Below, piece by piece: positions 20,955 through 31,569 of a stretch of DNA of 64,000 bases. The notes below the pieces were generated by a model. It worked only from the letters and a program-made list of their open reading frames with translations, ran no database searches and was not told the origin of the DNA. Made by a program: the position numbers and the translations under genes. The stretch is taken from positions 35,887 through 99,886 of the forward strand of contig JBBELK010000059.1 in NCBI GenBank assembly GCA_037783545.1, given 5' to 3'. Positions within the stretch are counted from its first letter, which is position 1. The number at the start of each line of letters is the position of its first letter. This DNA is from Henricia sp. BOLD:AAB3569 (taxonomy: Eukaryota; Echinodermata; Asteroidea; Spinulosida; Echinasteridae).

Positions 20955-21045
20955 GTAAGTCATGATGACTTGTGCTAAGTCATAATTATGACTTATAAGT
21001 CATATTTTTGACTTGTGCTACAAGTCATAACTATGACTTATGTTT
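20955..21045. repeat. Cluster of aagtcat/atgactt palindromes
   Basis: Repeated taagtcat and atgactta words in both orientations, for example gtcataattatgac and cttgtgcta(c/a)aagtcat, giving several alternative hairpins. Confidence 0.8.
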
Positions 21046-21104
21046 TAATCATGTCCCTTCCACGCTTCCGTAGATAGAAATGCTCAACATATGAGTAAAC
21101 CAAA

Positions 21105-21200
21105 ACCAAACTGTTGAGTAGTAGAATTACCCAACTGTTGAGTACTAGAATTACGCAACTGTTGAGTACTAGAATTACTCAACTGTTGGTTAAATTTAAT
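21105..21200 (+). repeat. Short tandem repeat of caactgttgagta units
   Basis: Units of about 26 bp (actgttgagtactagaatta) repeat three to four times. Related ttgagta words recur at 21285-21320 in the opposite orientation. Confidence 0.8.
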
Positions 21201-21751
21201 TAATCCACTATTGTGTAAACAGAATTGACAACAGGGTTGTACATTTTATTACTCAACAACTGCTCGATTGCATACTTAGACAACGTTGAGTAAAATGTTG
21301 AGTAAACTTTTACTCAACGTTTTTGCAGTGTATATAACATGATATTATTCTCATTGTATTATTTTCGCCATATAAATACAGGTTAATTTGATTATTTTGG
21401 TAGAAAGGCTTCCTGCCGAAACGTGGGAAATAGGCGGGTCAATTAGCACCAAAAATACCCCAACATAAACAAAAACTTACAGGCATGGAAGGAGGGGTGG
21501 AGACAATGACTTCTCTAATATAACTGCTGATGTCAGATGTAGCTAATTTTATTGTTCAGTAATGTGTATAACATGAAACGGTGGCAAGACTGGCTGCACC
21601 ACCCACCATATGAGCCGCTAAGGCAGGGTAAGCCACTCTGCCAGAATTGCCTCCCTGACAACATGAAGGGCTGTTTTTGAGACATGGGATTCAAAAGGTC
21701 TGGTCAGGCCCATGCAGGTTTATTCAGGATAATAACCTAACAAACTTCAGC

Positions 21752-23160
21752 ATGAAGCCATCCCAGCCCAGCTCTAAGCCATCCTAGCCCAGCCCGAAGC
21801 CATCCCGTCCCAGCCGGATGCCATCTCGGCCCAGCCCGAAGCCATCCCGGCCCAGCCCGAGGCCATCTTGGCTCAGACCGAAGCCATCCCAGCCAAGCCC
21901 AATACCCTCCCAGCTACGCCCAAACCCCAAAACCCCAGCCCGAAGCCATCCCAGCCCAGCTCTAAGCCATCCCAACCCAGCTCGAAGTCATCCCTGTCTA
22001 GCCCGAAACCATGCCAGCCCAGCCCGAAGCCATCCCGGCCCATCTGAAGCCATCCCGGCCCAACCTGAAGCCATCCTGACCCAGCCCGAAGCCATCCCAG
22101 CCCAGTCTGAAGCCATCCAGGCCCAACCTGAAGCCATCCTGGCCAAGCCCGAAGACATCTCAGCCAAGCCCAATGCTCTCCCAGCTCGGCCCGACCCCGA
22201 AACCCCAGCCCGGAGCCATCCCGGCCCAACTTAAGCAATTCTAGCCCAGCCCGAGGCCATCCCAGCCCAGCCCAAAGCCATCCCGGCCCAACCTGAGGCC
22301 ATTCCGGCCCAACCTGAAGCCATCCCGGCCCAGCCCGAAGCCATCCTGACCCAGTCCGAAGCAATCTCAGCCAAGCCCAATGCCCTCACAGCTAAGCCCA
22401 AACTCCAAAACCCCAGCCCGAAGCCATCCCGGACCAGTCTGAAGCCATTCCAGCCCAACCTGAAGCCATTCCATTCAAGCCCGAAGCCATCTCAGCCATG
22501 CCTAATGCCCTCTCAGCTCAGCCCAAACCCTAAAACCCCAGCCCTATGCCATCCCGGCCCAGCCCGAGGCCATCTTGGCTCAGACTGAAACCATCCCAGC
22601 CAAGCCCAATGCCCTCCCAGCTACGTCCAAACCCCAGAACCCCAGCCCGAAGCCATCCCAGCCCAGCTCTAAGCCATCCCAACCCAGCTCTAAGGCATCC
22701 CAACCCAGCTCGAAGTCATCCCTGTCTAGCCTGAAACCATGCCCGAAGCCATACCGGCCCATCTGAAGCCATCCTGGCCCAACCTGAAGCCATTCCAGCC
22801 CAACCTGAAGCCATTCCAGCCACGCCCGAAGCCATCTCAGCCATGCCTAATGCCCTCTCAGCTTAGCCCAAACCCTAAAAACCCAGCCCTATGCCATCCC
22901 GGCCCAGCCCAAATCAATCCCAGCCCAACCCGAAGATACCCCGAGCCCAGCCCGAAGCCATTCCGGCCCAGCCTAAAGCCACCCCGGGCCCAGCCCGAAG
23001 CCACTGCACCCTGACCCAACCTAAAGACCTCCCAGTGAAGCCCGAAACTCTTCCAACCTTGTCCAAAGCCTTCTCAGCTCTTCCCAAAGCCATCCCAGTT
23101 AAGTTCAGCCCAAAGCCATCCTGGTCCAGCCCGAAGTCATCCCACAGCTTCAGGCTGGAC
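21752..23160 (+). repeat. 21-bp GC-rich minisatellite, main block (~67 units)
   Basis: Tandem 21-bp units of the type GAAGCCATCCCGGCCCAGCCC with many variants. 21 is divisible by 3, so all forward frames stay open for long stretches and give fake proline-rich peptides (EAIPAQP heptads). Blocks containing aatgccctcccagct and aaaccccagcc recur near 21900, 22170, 22385, 22510, 22610 and 22850, indicating a higher-order repeat of irregular length. Confidence 0.93.
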
Positions 23161-23440
23161 TAGGGTGGCCTTCAGACTGGCATTGAGGGTTTTGGGCTGG
23201 GCCGGCCGGGGTAGCTTTGGGCTGGGCCAGGGTGGCTTCGTGCTGGGCTGGGGTGGCTTCAGGCTGGGCTTTGGGGCTTCAGGCTGGACTTTTGGACTTC
23301 AGGTTTTGCTGGGATGGCATCAGGCTCGGCCGGGATGGCTTCGGGCTGGGGTTTTGGGGTTTGGGCATAGCTGGGAGGGCATTCAGCTTGGCTTGGATGG
23401 CTTCGGAATGAACCGGGATGGCTTCGGGCTGAACCGGAAA
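23161..23440 (-). repeat. 21-bp minisatellite, inverted block
   Basis: After cttcaggctggac near 23160 the same unit appears as its reverse complement (gggatggcttcgggctggg). The strand switch marks the symmetry centre of the fold-back element, displaced because one block expanded to about five times the other. Confidence 0.92.
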
Positions 23441-24289
23441 CCAGGATGGCCAAGTTTGTTAGTTTTTTATCCTGATTAAACCTGCATGGGCATGACCAGA
23501 TCTTTTGAATCCCATGTCTCAAAAACAGCCCTAGAAGTGCAGGTTGTCAGAGAGGCAATTCTGGCAGAGTGGCTCACCCTGCCTTAGCGGCTCATATGGT
23601 GGCTGGTGCAGCCAGTCTTGCCACAATATCATGTTATACACATTAATGAATAATAAAATTAGCTACATCTGACATCATCATTAGAGAAGTCATTGTCTCC
23701 ACCCCTTCCATGCCTGTAATATTTGTTTTATGTTGGGGTATTTTTTTGTGCTATATTGACCCACCTATTTCCCACGTTGTGGCAGAAAGCCTTTGTACCA
23801 ATATAAACCAACATTATATGGTGAATAAAATACGTTGAGACAGAATATTTTCATGTTATAGTAAAACTTTATTAATTTACAGGTACAATTTTGTTTGATG
23901 TCGAGGATTACCAAATTTAGCGAAACTCCCTTTAAAATTGACCTTTTGACCTCTGTTGACATACTTACTAAATTAAAAGACATAACTCATGTACCACTGT
24001 GTAGAACTTACCAAGACCTACATTTTGAGGGGAAAATTTTTGACGGAACAATGGATATTTGAATTTCCCCTAACCCTAAAATGGCCGTCAAGTCTTGTGA
24101 TTGAGGGTTCATGTAACATCCGAAAATCAACTAGTGAGTCACAGTTAATCTCATGTTAACATGTCTTAAAATGAAGTACAGATGCAAACCTACTAGAAAA
24201 ATGTTGTTTAGTCAATTCTAGGGGGGGTTGCACGGTGGGCCCCTCTGGCCCATGGACTAAATCATTTTGAACCATGTTATGTGGTTGTG

Positions 24290-25440
24290 GTTCTATATAG
24301 GATCGCTTCAATACCAAACATCAGCTTTATAGTAACAGTATTGTTTGGATTTAGAAATGTTAAAATTGCTTTTATGCTTTTAAACAAAAAAAACCTTTTA
24401 CGATCAAAATACAGCTTGCTGATAAAGTCATGTGGATTCAGCACCCGAAATTTTTTTTTTTTAACCAAAAACTCAACGTTTTCAACAAAATGTTCAGTAT
24501 TTTGTGCCAAAAGCCCCTTTAACTTAAAATACAGCTTGGCAACCATTTTTGGATTCAGCACTCCAAAATTAGGTAAAGGTAACGAGTTACGACCTTCTAT
24601 ACTAGTTAACAAAAAGCCTCTTCTTGTCACTTATGTCTTTTTTCTCCTCTTTTTTTGTACCCAAAACTAGTGTTTATAATTTGTTTATGTTTTACCCCAA
24701 AGAAGCACTTTTGCCCTCAAAATACAGCTTGGACACTATCATTTATGGATTTAGACAGAGTGGCATGTTATGGCATGTTACCATGTTCTATTTGAAAAAA
24801 CAGTGGTTTTTTTTGCACGAAAACGCGTGTTTTTGAAATTTTGTTTTTGCATTTTTGGGCCACAAATACCCCTTTAACTTAAAATACAACTTCATAACTG
24901 TCATTTTGGGATTCAGCACCCCAAAATTTGATAAAATCGACATGTTACGACCTTCTACTGAAAAATGCCTCTTTTTGTCACTTTTTGAAAATGTCGCCTG
25001 TTACTTATTAGCCTTGCACCAAAATTTGAAAAAAAGTGTAAAATGTCTGGCAACACTGCGAACAATAAAATATTTCCCCCAGCTGTTTTTAAAAAAAATT
25101 CCACAAGACCAATGTCTCATCTCAACAATATGTGGTCGATGTTGTAATTGGAGCACTACCATATGGGTTATGAGCTGTCAAAAAATAGTATATTTTCATA
25201 CTTTAAAAAGTAAAAAAAACACCCCTATTTGAAATAAATGGTATAACCCAGCCAAATACCTGGTGATTATTTTTATACATGCAGTGCATGCAGTCTCCAA
25301 GGACCCACCTATCAATAACTTTTACAGAAAATAATTTGTTAGTTTGGGGCAAAGGTCCATTAAAAAGAAAAGTATAAAGGAAATCAATTTTTTTGGCCAT
25401 GGCCAACATTTTCCGCAAGGGGCTAAAAAGTCTGTGAGAG
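24290..25440 (-). repeat. Inner repeat family, inverted copy
   Basis: This is the reverse complement of the family at 8960-9595 and 13470-14250: (aaaatacagctt), (ggattcagcac), (catgttacgacc), (ccacaagaccaatgtctcat), (gggttatgagctgtc) and (ggtataaccca). It is not interrupted here, so it shows that the left copy's 9596-13469 block is an insertion. Poly-T/A tracts replace the G-tracts of the left copy. Confidence 0.75.
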
Positions 25441-25469
25441 TTTGTCTACAAAACATTCAAACGTACATC

Positions 25470-26010
25470 TTTAAAACAATCTGTTTCCTTCATGTTGTAC
25501 AAATTAACAACTTTTAATGCATTTTCTAATTGATTCTAATCCTGGGCACACTTAATTTTGGTTTCAGTCTCTGCCGCACATTATTTAGGACTTAAATAAG
25601 GAGTTAAAGGGGCCCTTCCCCAAGGAGCTTAAATGTGATGAATTTCACCAAAATATTCTAATGCATAACTTTAGAACAATTTGTTCCCTTTCTTTTGTAC
25701 AAATTAACAACTATCAAATGCATTTTCTAATTAATTATAGTCCCGGGAACACTTCATTTTGGTTTCAGCTTCAGCCGGTGTTGTAGTTTTCCCCGACAAA
25801 TTTGGAAAATGTGTACATTTGTTAGTAAAAGAAGCCTTCGTTTTCGTGCGAAATAGAAATCCCTGTTACAGTTGATTTGGTCTCTGGTCTTTCCAATACG
25901 GTCAACCAATTTTGACATTTTTCTATCCAATGTCGTAAGATTTCAATTGAATTCGTCTCGACTGATGATCATCTACATCACGTAAGGTTTGAATTCGTCT
26001 TTTAGTCTAC
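25470..26010 (+). repeat. ~200-bp repeat units plus unique arm; left half of second fold-back
   Basis: 25470-25780 carries about two units (gtacaaattaacaa, cacacttaattttggtttcag, taaggagttaaagg) in the same orientation as the left arm at 8640-8960. 25780-26010 then matches the reverse complement of 31855-32805: ccaatgtcgtaagatttcaa, actgatgatcatctacatca and aatgtgtacattt. Confidence 0.82.
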
Positions 26011-27610
26011 ACCCTTATGGCGTATAAAAATCATTTGTGTGCAACTTCGGGTACAATCGTTGATTTTTTCATGGATTACTCCTTGGTTTAGTGGGAAATC
26101 CAAATCCGCTTGTTGCCTAATTTTGCTGACCCCGAAAAGGTGCTTTTTCAAGGTTTTTTGGAAATAAAAATGCAGACGACGCGACGTGGAATTTAGCGCA
26201 CAAAGAAATATTACCCAATCTCGAAGATGCCCAACTAGGAATCCTTCTGTATTAAGAACTGTACACAGTGCCTTCGAATTTGGGTTCAATTCGCAAAGTG
26301 ATCAGGTGATGGTATCGCACACTACAGACAAGGCTAGCTTCTACTAACAGTTTATGCAGTCACAAGATACGTGTTAATTTTGGCCGTGCCGTATCGCCAC
26401 ATGTGAAATCTTGTCTGTAAAGATGTCAGTGTGACTATATCAGGTTTGTTTATGCTTGTATAATGTAGGCCCTAGAGTTTGACATCGAGTTGAGTCATTT
26501 TATGTAAAAGAAGGTTTGCAATAATCGGGTTTTGATATCGTTTTATGCTCAATGTTTCCCACACTTAACAACATTGCGACAATCATCGACTGTTTGTGGG
26601 GCAGTTTCTTCGGTTTGTTCCTTGATGACATACATGCATGGTTGCGCTTTGCACATATCGTGACGTGCTTCCATTGTTAAACGGTTTAAGTAACGAAATG
26701 TGTCCCACGAAATGGCGGCTATTCGATACGGTCTATACGGAAACAGGATAAAGCTGGGGTTACTTTGGGGGAGGTGGGTGGTTTTCATACATGGGAATAA
26801 AGTTGTCTGGAGGGACGAGACGTTTTGGACGCGTTGTAAAAGTCGAGCTGTCTTAATGTATAGGCCTACAGTATGTTTATATTTCGTTGATCATTCGTGG
26901 CGAATTTGTAGTTGTACCCTTTGCTTAATTAAAGCGAATAAGTACCTGATGAGGATATCATTTTCAGTGACCCAATTTTTTTCTGAGTTTACAAGAAAAA
27001 ACAGAACGAACACTCAACACTGTACTCAGACGTCATTAATTTTCCTTCAAACGATCTTTTAAACATGAATAGATGTAAATCTAATGAAACAAATTGGAGG
27101 GGCAAATACGAAGATTTTACTAGGAACAAAATTAGAATTCTCCAGAGTTGCCTCATCTAGGTTTCGTGTGACGACGTTCGACTTATCTTTCCCTAATTGC
27201 GTGGAATGTGTTCGTGTGGGGATCGGCATTGTACTGAAAAACCGATTTCGTCTTTTGTCATTCATTTTAATAGCACTTTGGGGTTTATGTTCGTTTCTGG
27301 TTCATAATGTTTTTTTTCTTCAATTGTTACAGTTACAAAATTTGTCCAGGACAGTTTTATCAATGGGCTTCTAGTAGAAATAGGCCTAACCCCCTTTTAA
27401 CAGTTTACCAATCATCTGTTGTTATAGTTTTCTAGTCCGGTCAAATTTTTGTATGTCATCGCACATTTAAAAGGACCATATTTTCAGATTATTAAAGTTC
27501 ACATAGTTTGAGTAACGTTGACTGCACTTATCACTTTTTTCTAAATATTTGGACTAGTATATGATATTATGACAAAATAAAATCCTAATAAGCCCGAACA
27601 AAATACCGTT
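26011..27610. other. No gene recognised
   Basis: Moderately AT-rich unique-looking sequence. Open frames of up to 120 codons (26700-27062 on the plus strand) have no recognisable motif. 27455-27610 is AT-rich. Confidence 0.35.
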
Positions 27611-27611
27611 C

Positions 27612-27871
27612 TTAATTTTTCTGGTACACAAACCATGCACAAGTGACTCCAGTCTCTGTTAGAGGAGCATTCTGTTTTAATATGAATAAGTGATTATTTT
27701 TAGGGATTATTACCCAGGGACCGATGCCGGTGAATGAATTCGATACAATGTGGACAAATCCATATGAGTTTGGGAAATCTGGATGCAGTGAAAAGCAACT
27801 CCACCGGGATTCGAACCGCATTTCTTCTGCTTAACGTGCAGACGCCCTACCATAAATTGAGCTATGAAGCC
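27612..27871 (-). repeat. tRNA-derived SINE-like sequence
   Basis: The minus strand begins at 27871 with a tRNA-like head (see next entry) and continues into about 180 bp of unrelated body, the usual plan of a tRNA-derived SINE. No poly-A tail or second copy was found in the window, so the 3' limit is uncertain. The flanking sequence does not show a target duplication that I can confirm. Confidence 0.5.
27797..27871 (-). pseudogene. tRNA-like sequence (anticodon loop like tRNA-Asn GTT), degenerate
   Basis: Minus strand: acceptor strand GGCTTCA pairs (with G-U wobbles) with TGGAGTT; an A-box-like TAGCTCAATTTATGG; a perfect 5-bp anticodon stem TCTGC/GCAGA closing the 7-base loop ACGTTAA; and a perfect B box GGTTCGAATCC at 27807-27817. 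Position 33 is C instead of the near-universal T, and the T-stem has two mismatches, so it is unlikely to be a working tRNA. It is best read as a SINE head or tRNA pseudogene. Confidence 0.6.
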
Positions 27872-27879
27872 AACTGGTG

Positions 27880-28330
27880 GTCTCGAATCACGGTAGTGCA
27901 GTTGTTCCTCACTGATTGGGATTGGCTATTACGAGAGCTTAGCAAGCCCTACAGAGAAATAACCACCCCTCCCAGAGATTAAGTTTTGTTAGTTTTGTTT
28001 TCATAAAAATCGTCTATAGGCCTAAAACAATAATTTATTACAGAAAAACAACTCTAACAAGCCTGAAATTATTCATACCCTTGTACCATATTTTGAATCG
28101 TGTAAATTTTGAGGAATGGGAGTCTTTTGGCTCAAGTTACAAGAGTGTGACAGGCAGCTGAAAGAATCACTGCAAACAGACATTTCAAAATCAAATAACT
28201 ACATCATTTCGGGCACTGTTTCGGGGGTATTTTATTGACAGATTTGCAGAAAATATGTCTAGCCTCCTTAGATCAGTTCAAAGTCTTTTTTACAATAAAA
28301 GGAAAATGCCTTCTGGTACTGCATATGGCT
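27880..28330. other. No gene recognised
   Basis: AT-rich sequence between the SINE-like piece and the Tc1 remnant. Nothing identified. Confidence 0.35.
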
Positions 28331-28334
28331 AACA

Positions 28335-28625
28335 ACGTATCTGCGTAGAATTTGGCCCACTCCGCTAAAGTCTCCAGGTCTTTGAGGTTGGAAGGCTCTC
28401 CCCCATCTCGATTAAGTTGATGAGGTCCGGACTTTGGCCTGGCCACTCTACGCCTGTAGCATTATCCCGGAACCATTATGTGACTGACTTGGCAGTGTGT
28501 TTTGGATCGTTGTCCTGCTGATAGGCCTATGTCAAAATGCTCCCCGAGTTTCTCTGCGGACTGCTTGATGTTTTTCTCCAGGATCTTGATGTACTCAGTC
28601 GCACACTTTGGCGGGCTTTAATGTT
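28335..28625 (-). pseudogene. Tc1/mariner transposase fragment
   Basis: Minus-strand translation gives YIKILEKNIKQSAEKLGEHF (28538-28597), then after a frame change YQQDNDPKHTAKSVT (about 28480-28523) and WPGQSPDLINLIEMGES (about 28400-28450). QQDNDPKHTAK is the signature around the second catalytic Asp of Tc1-like DDE transposases, and SPDLNPIE is the normal form of the third motif. There is at least one frameshift and one stop, and neither the N-terminal DNA-binding domain nor TIRs are visible, so this is a fossil piece. Confidence 0.88.
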
Positions 28626-29259
28626 AAATATCTTCGTTACTAGTTAATTGAAAAACTCATTACAAGTTCTGCTAGACAGTTGTCCTTATATGCGTTAGCC
28701 GGCATAGTTATGAAGAATAGGCACCATGCATTTTTCGAAGTTCCACGTATATTATTAATCTTGATCACATGAATCCAAAATTTATTCATCTTAAGACTTT
28801 CAAAAATAAATCAATTTGGCATCCTCAAAACCTTGAAAGAAACCTCTCCCCTCCCATCAAACATTCTGCTAATGGAGCCCAGTACGATCTAAGATAACCT
28901 TGACCTTATTCACACGACCCCGACTTGTCTTTAGATATTCACTTGGCATTCTCAAAATCCGAGAAAGAAATCACAAAAATTACTCAAATTGTGCTAGTGA
29001 AGCCCAAAAAATGCAATACACAATTTCCATCGACCTCAGCCAGGTAAGTCCGATGTCTAAATTGACCTTGACCACCTTAGTCACATGACCCTGACATATA
29101 AACATCCTGGAATCTTCATAAATAAACTCTACATCACCATACACCTTGCAAAAAATGTTCTTAACATCTAAATGGATCAACCGAGACTGAAATTCATACA
29201 TACAATTTCCATCACTCCATGGGGAGCCAGGGGTCCTAGGCCTTGACCCTGGCCCTAGT
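28626..29259. other. Non-genic; entry into a degenerate minisatellite
   Basis: No gene. From about 28885 words such as gaccttgaccacctta, tcacatgaccctgac and atcctggaatcttcataaat look like highly diverged outlying units of the array at 29260. Confidence 0.4.
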
Positions 29260-30090
29260 TAAATGAACATAGCATCCTGTAAATCGTAGGACAGACAACA
29301 TGATTGTTGAAATTGACCAAACAGGGACCAACATCAAAGTACATTTTTTTTATGATTAGTGACCCCTGTAACCTTTCAATTAACCTTTGACCTTAAAATC
29401 TTTGAGACTTTAATAAATTAACTCGGCATCCTGTAAATCCTACAACGGACACCACGATTCTTAAAATTGACCAACGAGGGATCGCCAAAGTGCAATTTTA
29501 AGATTTTTTACCCTTGTTGTGACCTTAAAATTTACCTTTAAATTGTCTTTTGACCTTGAAGATGACCATACAAATCTTGGAGACTTCAATAAATGAACTC
29601 AGCATCCTGTAAATCCTAGAATGGGCGCCACTGTTGTTGAAATTGACCAACACGGGGCCGCCAAAGTGCAATTTTAAGATTTTTGACCCTAGTTATGGCC
29701 TTTAAATTGACCTTTAAATTGACCTTTAAATTGACTTTTGACCTTGAAATGACCATAACAATCTTGGAGACTTTAATAAATGAACTCAGCATCCTGTAAA
29801 TCCTAGAATGGACACCACGATTGGTAAAATTGACTAGGTAAAGGGCCGTCAAAGTGCAATTTTGTGATGTTTGACCCTCTGTGACCTTTAAATTGACTTT
29901 TGACTTTAAAGATGACCTTAACAATCTTGAAGACTATAATAAATGAACTTAGCATCCTGTAAATCCTAGAATGGGTGCCACGATTGTTGAAATTGACCAA
30001 CGAGGGGCCGCCAAAGTGCAATTTAATGGTTTTGACCCTTTATGACCTTTAACTTGACCTTTGACCTTGAAGATGACCTCTTAAAAATTG
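29260..30090 (+). repeat. Minisatellite, unit ~160-187 bp, about five copies
   Basis: The word atcctgtaaatc recurs at about 29272, 29431, 29604, 29791 and 29954 (spacing 159, 173, 187, 163). Units share gaccttgaagatgacc, ttaataaatgaactc, ttgaaattgaccaac, gggccgccaaagtgcaattt and ttgacccta. Length differences come from a short internal repeat of gacctttaaatt. Minus-strand ORFs here are repeat artefacts. Confidence 0.9.
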
Positions 30091-30189
30091 GCAACAACCG
30101 GATTTGAATTCCTTGATATGAAATTAACATATCCTCAAATTTGCCAAGATTGTACCCGAAAATGCATATGGGGTCCCTTAGTGCTGTAG

Positions 30190-30480
30190 ACTATTTGTTC
30201 AACCCATTTCATAAATTTATCGCTGAAATTCGTCGGAAGGTCAAAATGTATTGGCTTTTTAAGCTTTTTAAGGACATCTCTAAAGGTTAATTTCTTGCAC
30301 TTGTTCTCTTATCTTGTTTCCGAATCTTCAACAAACTTCACGTCAATGCTTTCTATAGGCCGACGTCAGGCAACCATAATGTATGCATGTAAAAATTGCA
30401 TGTTAAATATGAATACATGGAAATACTCAATGTTATCATGCAATCAATATTAAGAGACAAATTCAAATGAAATATAAGTG
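30190..30480 (+). repeat. Inverted repeat, left copy
   Basis: It matches the reverse complement of 31570-31860: ttcaacccatttcataaatttatcgctgaa, cttccgacg against cgtcggaagg, aaggacatctc, aggttaat, caacaaacttcacgt and cgacgtcaggcaaccataat. It forms the inner part of the second fold-back arms. Confidence 0.88.
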
Positions 30481-31569
30481 AAATTGATTTCCTAATGACG
30501 AAATTGTTCCTTTCGTCGTACGCTTGGCAACTACTGACGACGAAATCAAATGATCTTTTTTGAAAAAGTGTGAAAACGTACGAAATTATTTGGACAACTA
30601 CGAATAGGAGCGACCAATTACGAAATTAAACATGAGAAATACAAAGTTGTGAATTTTTGAGACGAAATTTAACTGGTTATGAATTTGAATGAGAAAAATG
30701 TTTTAAAGTGTGCGGACAAACCATAAATACTCCCGAGATGTCATTATTCTCATATAACATGACACGCTTGTTGAACAAAAAATTCCCAACTTTTCATCAA
30801 CTAATGGTCGAATAGTTAACTCATCAGACATCTAATAAAATACCCAACAATTGGGCAAATTGTCCTCCACCAACATTTGGGCATGTAGCATACCTCAACA
30901 GTTGGGTAATGTCATGCGTTATTTTGTTCGAGGATAACTGTTTGTTAAAAAAATTGCTGACTTGCTCAACAACTGGACAAAATATCATCCACACTATGGA
31001 CAACATGTGTTGCCGTGGGAACTAAACTATCAATGCCATGATGAAAGATTGACATACCAATATTTTCTTGTCGTAAAACATCAATTTATACACACTTTAC
31101 GAATATAAACATCTTGAATACAGCAGTTCTTATAAGTACAACGATTGTTTAAAATGTTTCTCTTGAAGTCAAACTTGCAAAAACTTAATTGATTTCGATT
31201 TTTATTGTAAACATTTTAAGAATGTTCCAGTTATATAGGTATAGCAAAATAGGTAAATCGGGGTTATTTCGGGACAGCGAAAAATACTTCTCCGCGATGT
31301 TGGATGCTTAGGACTATCCCTCTCAGTTTCACCTGTGGAGGTTGTCCTAATCTTCAAAAATCTTTGGACCAGTATAGTTTTCACTACTTTCCATCATAGT
31401 ATGCTAAACAAAAATATTTGTTTTGCTTTGTTGAGTTGATTTGACGTCAAATAGTGGGAAATGGTGGGGTTAAAAAATATCTGCTTTTATTTTTAAGGGT
31501 TTCAATGCACTTGAAGTTGACAAGCGCATTTTTTTGTGAGCTGACCATCCTGTTACAAGAAAATAATAT
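30481..31569. other. Loop region of the second fold-back; no gene
   Basis: AT-rich. It contains acgaaatt words (30490-30665), a cluster of caacaattgggc/ caacagttgggta palindromic words (30838-30912), and a 60-bp segment at 30662-30722 that recurs in the same orientation at 32012-32082. No credible ORF. Confidence 0.45.

Larger units (their letters stand above)
20051..21332. mobile_element. 1.28-kb insertion in the left arm (TA target)
   Basis: The right arm reads ttttactataacatg without interruption (reverse complement near 23848-23862), whereas the left arm reads ttttactata, then 1.28 kb, then tataacatg. The insert ends resemble each other in reverse complement (aactgcaaaaaagttg; acactgcaaaaacgttg), consistent with a TA-inserting element of mariner type. 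It contains a complete smaller MITE and other short palindromes. Confidence 0.7.
19609..24262. mobile_element. 4.65-kb fold-back element with a GC-rich minisatellite core
   Basis: The ends tagtccatggg (19609) and cccatggacta (ending 24262) are reverse complements. Arm homology covers 19609-20050 plus 21335-21750 on the left and 23460-24262 on the right, for example taatctcatgttaacatgtc, atggccgtcaa, gagggttcatgtaacatcc, catgttatacacatta and ggcaagactggctgcacca. The left arm is interrupted by a 1.28-kb insertion. The core (21752-23440) is a 21-bp minisatellite that flips strand near 23160. No transposase is seen. Confidence 0.82.

Noticed and set aside
21784..23522. Proline-rich or glycine/tryptophan-rich proteins on both strands
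   Set aside because: They are translations of the 21-bp minisatellite, open in all frames by unit length.
27797..27871. Functional tRNA-Asn gene
   Set aside because: C at position 33 and two T-stem mismatches; better explained as a SINE head.
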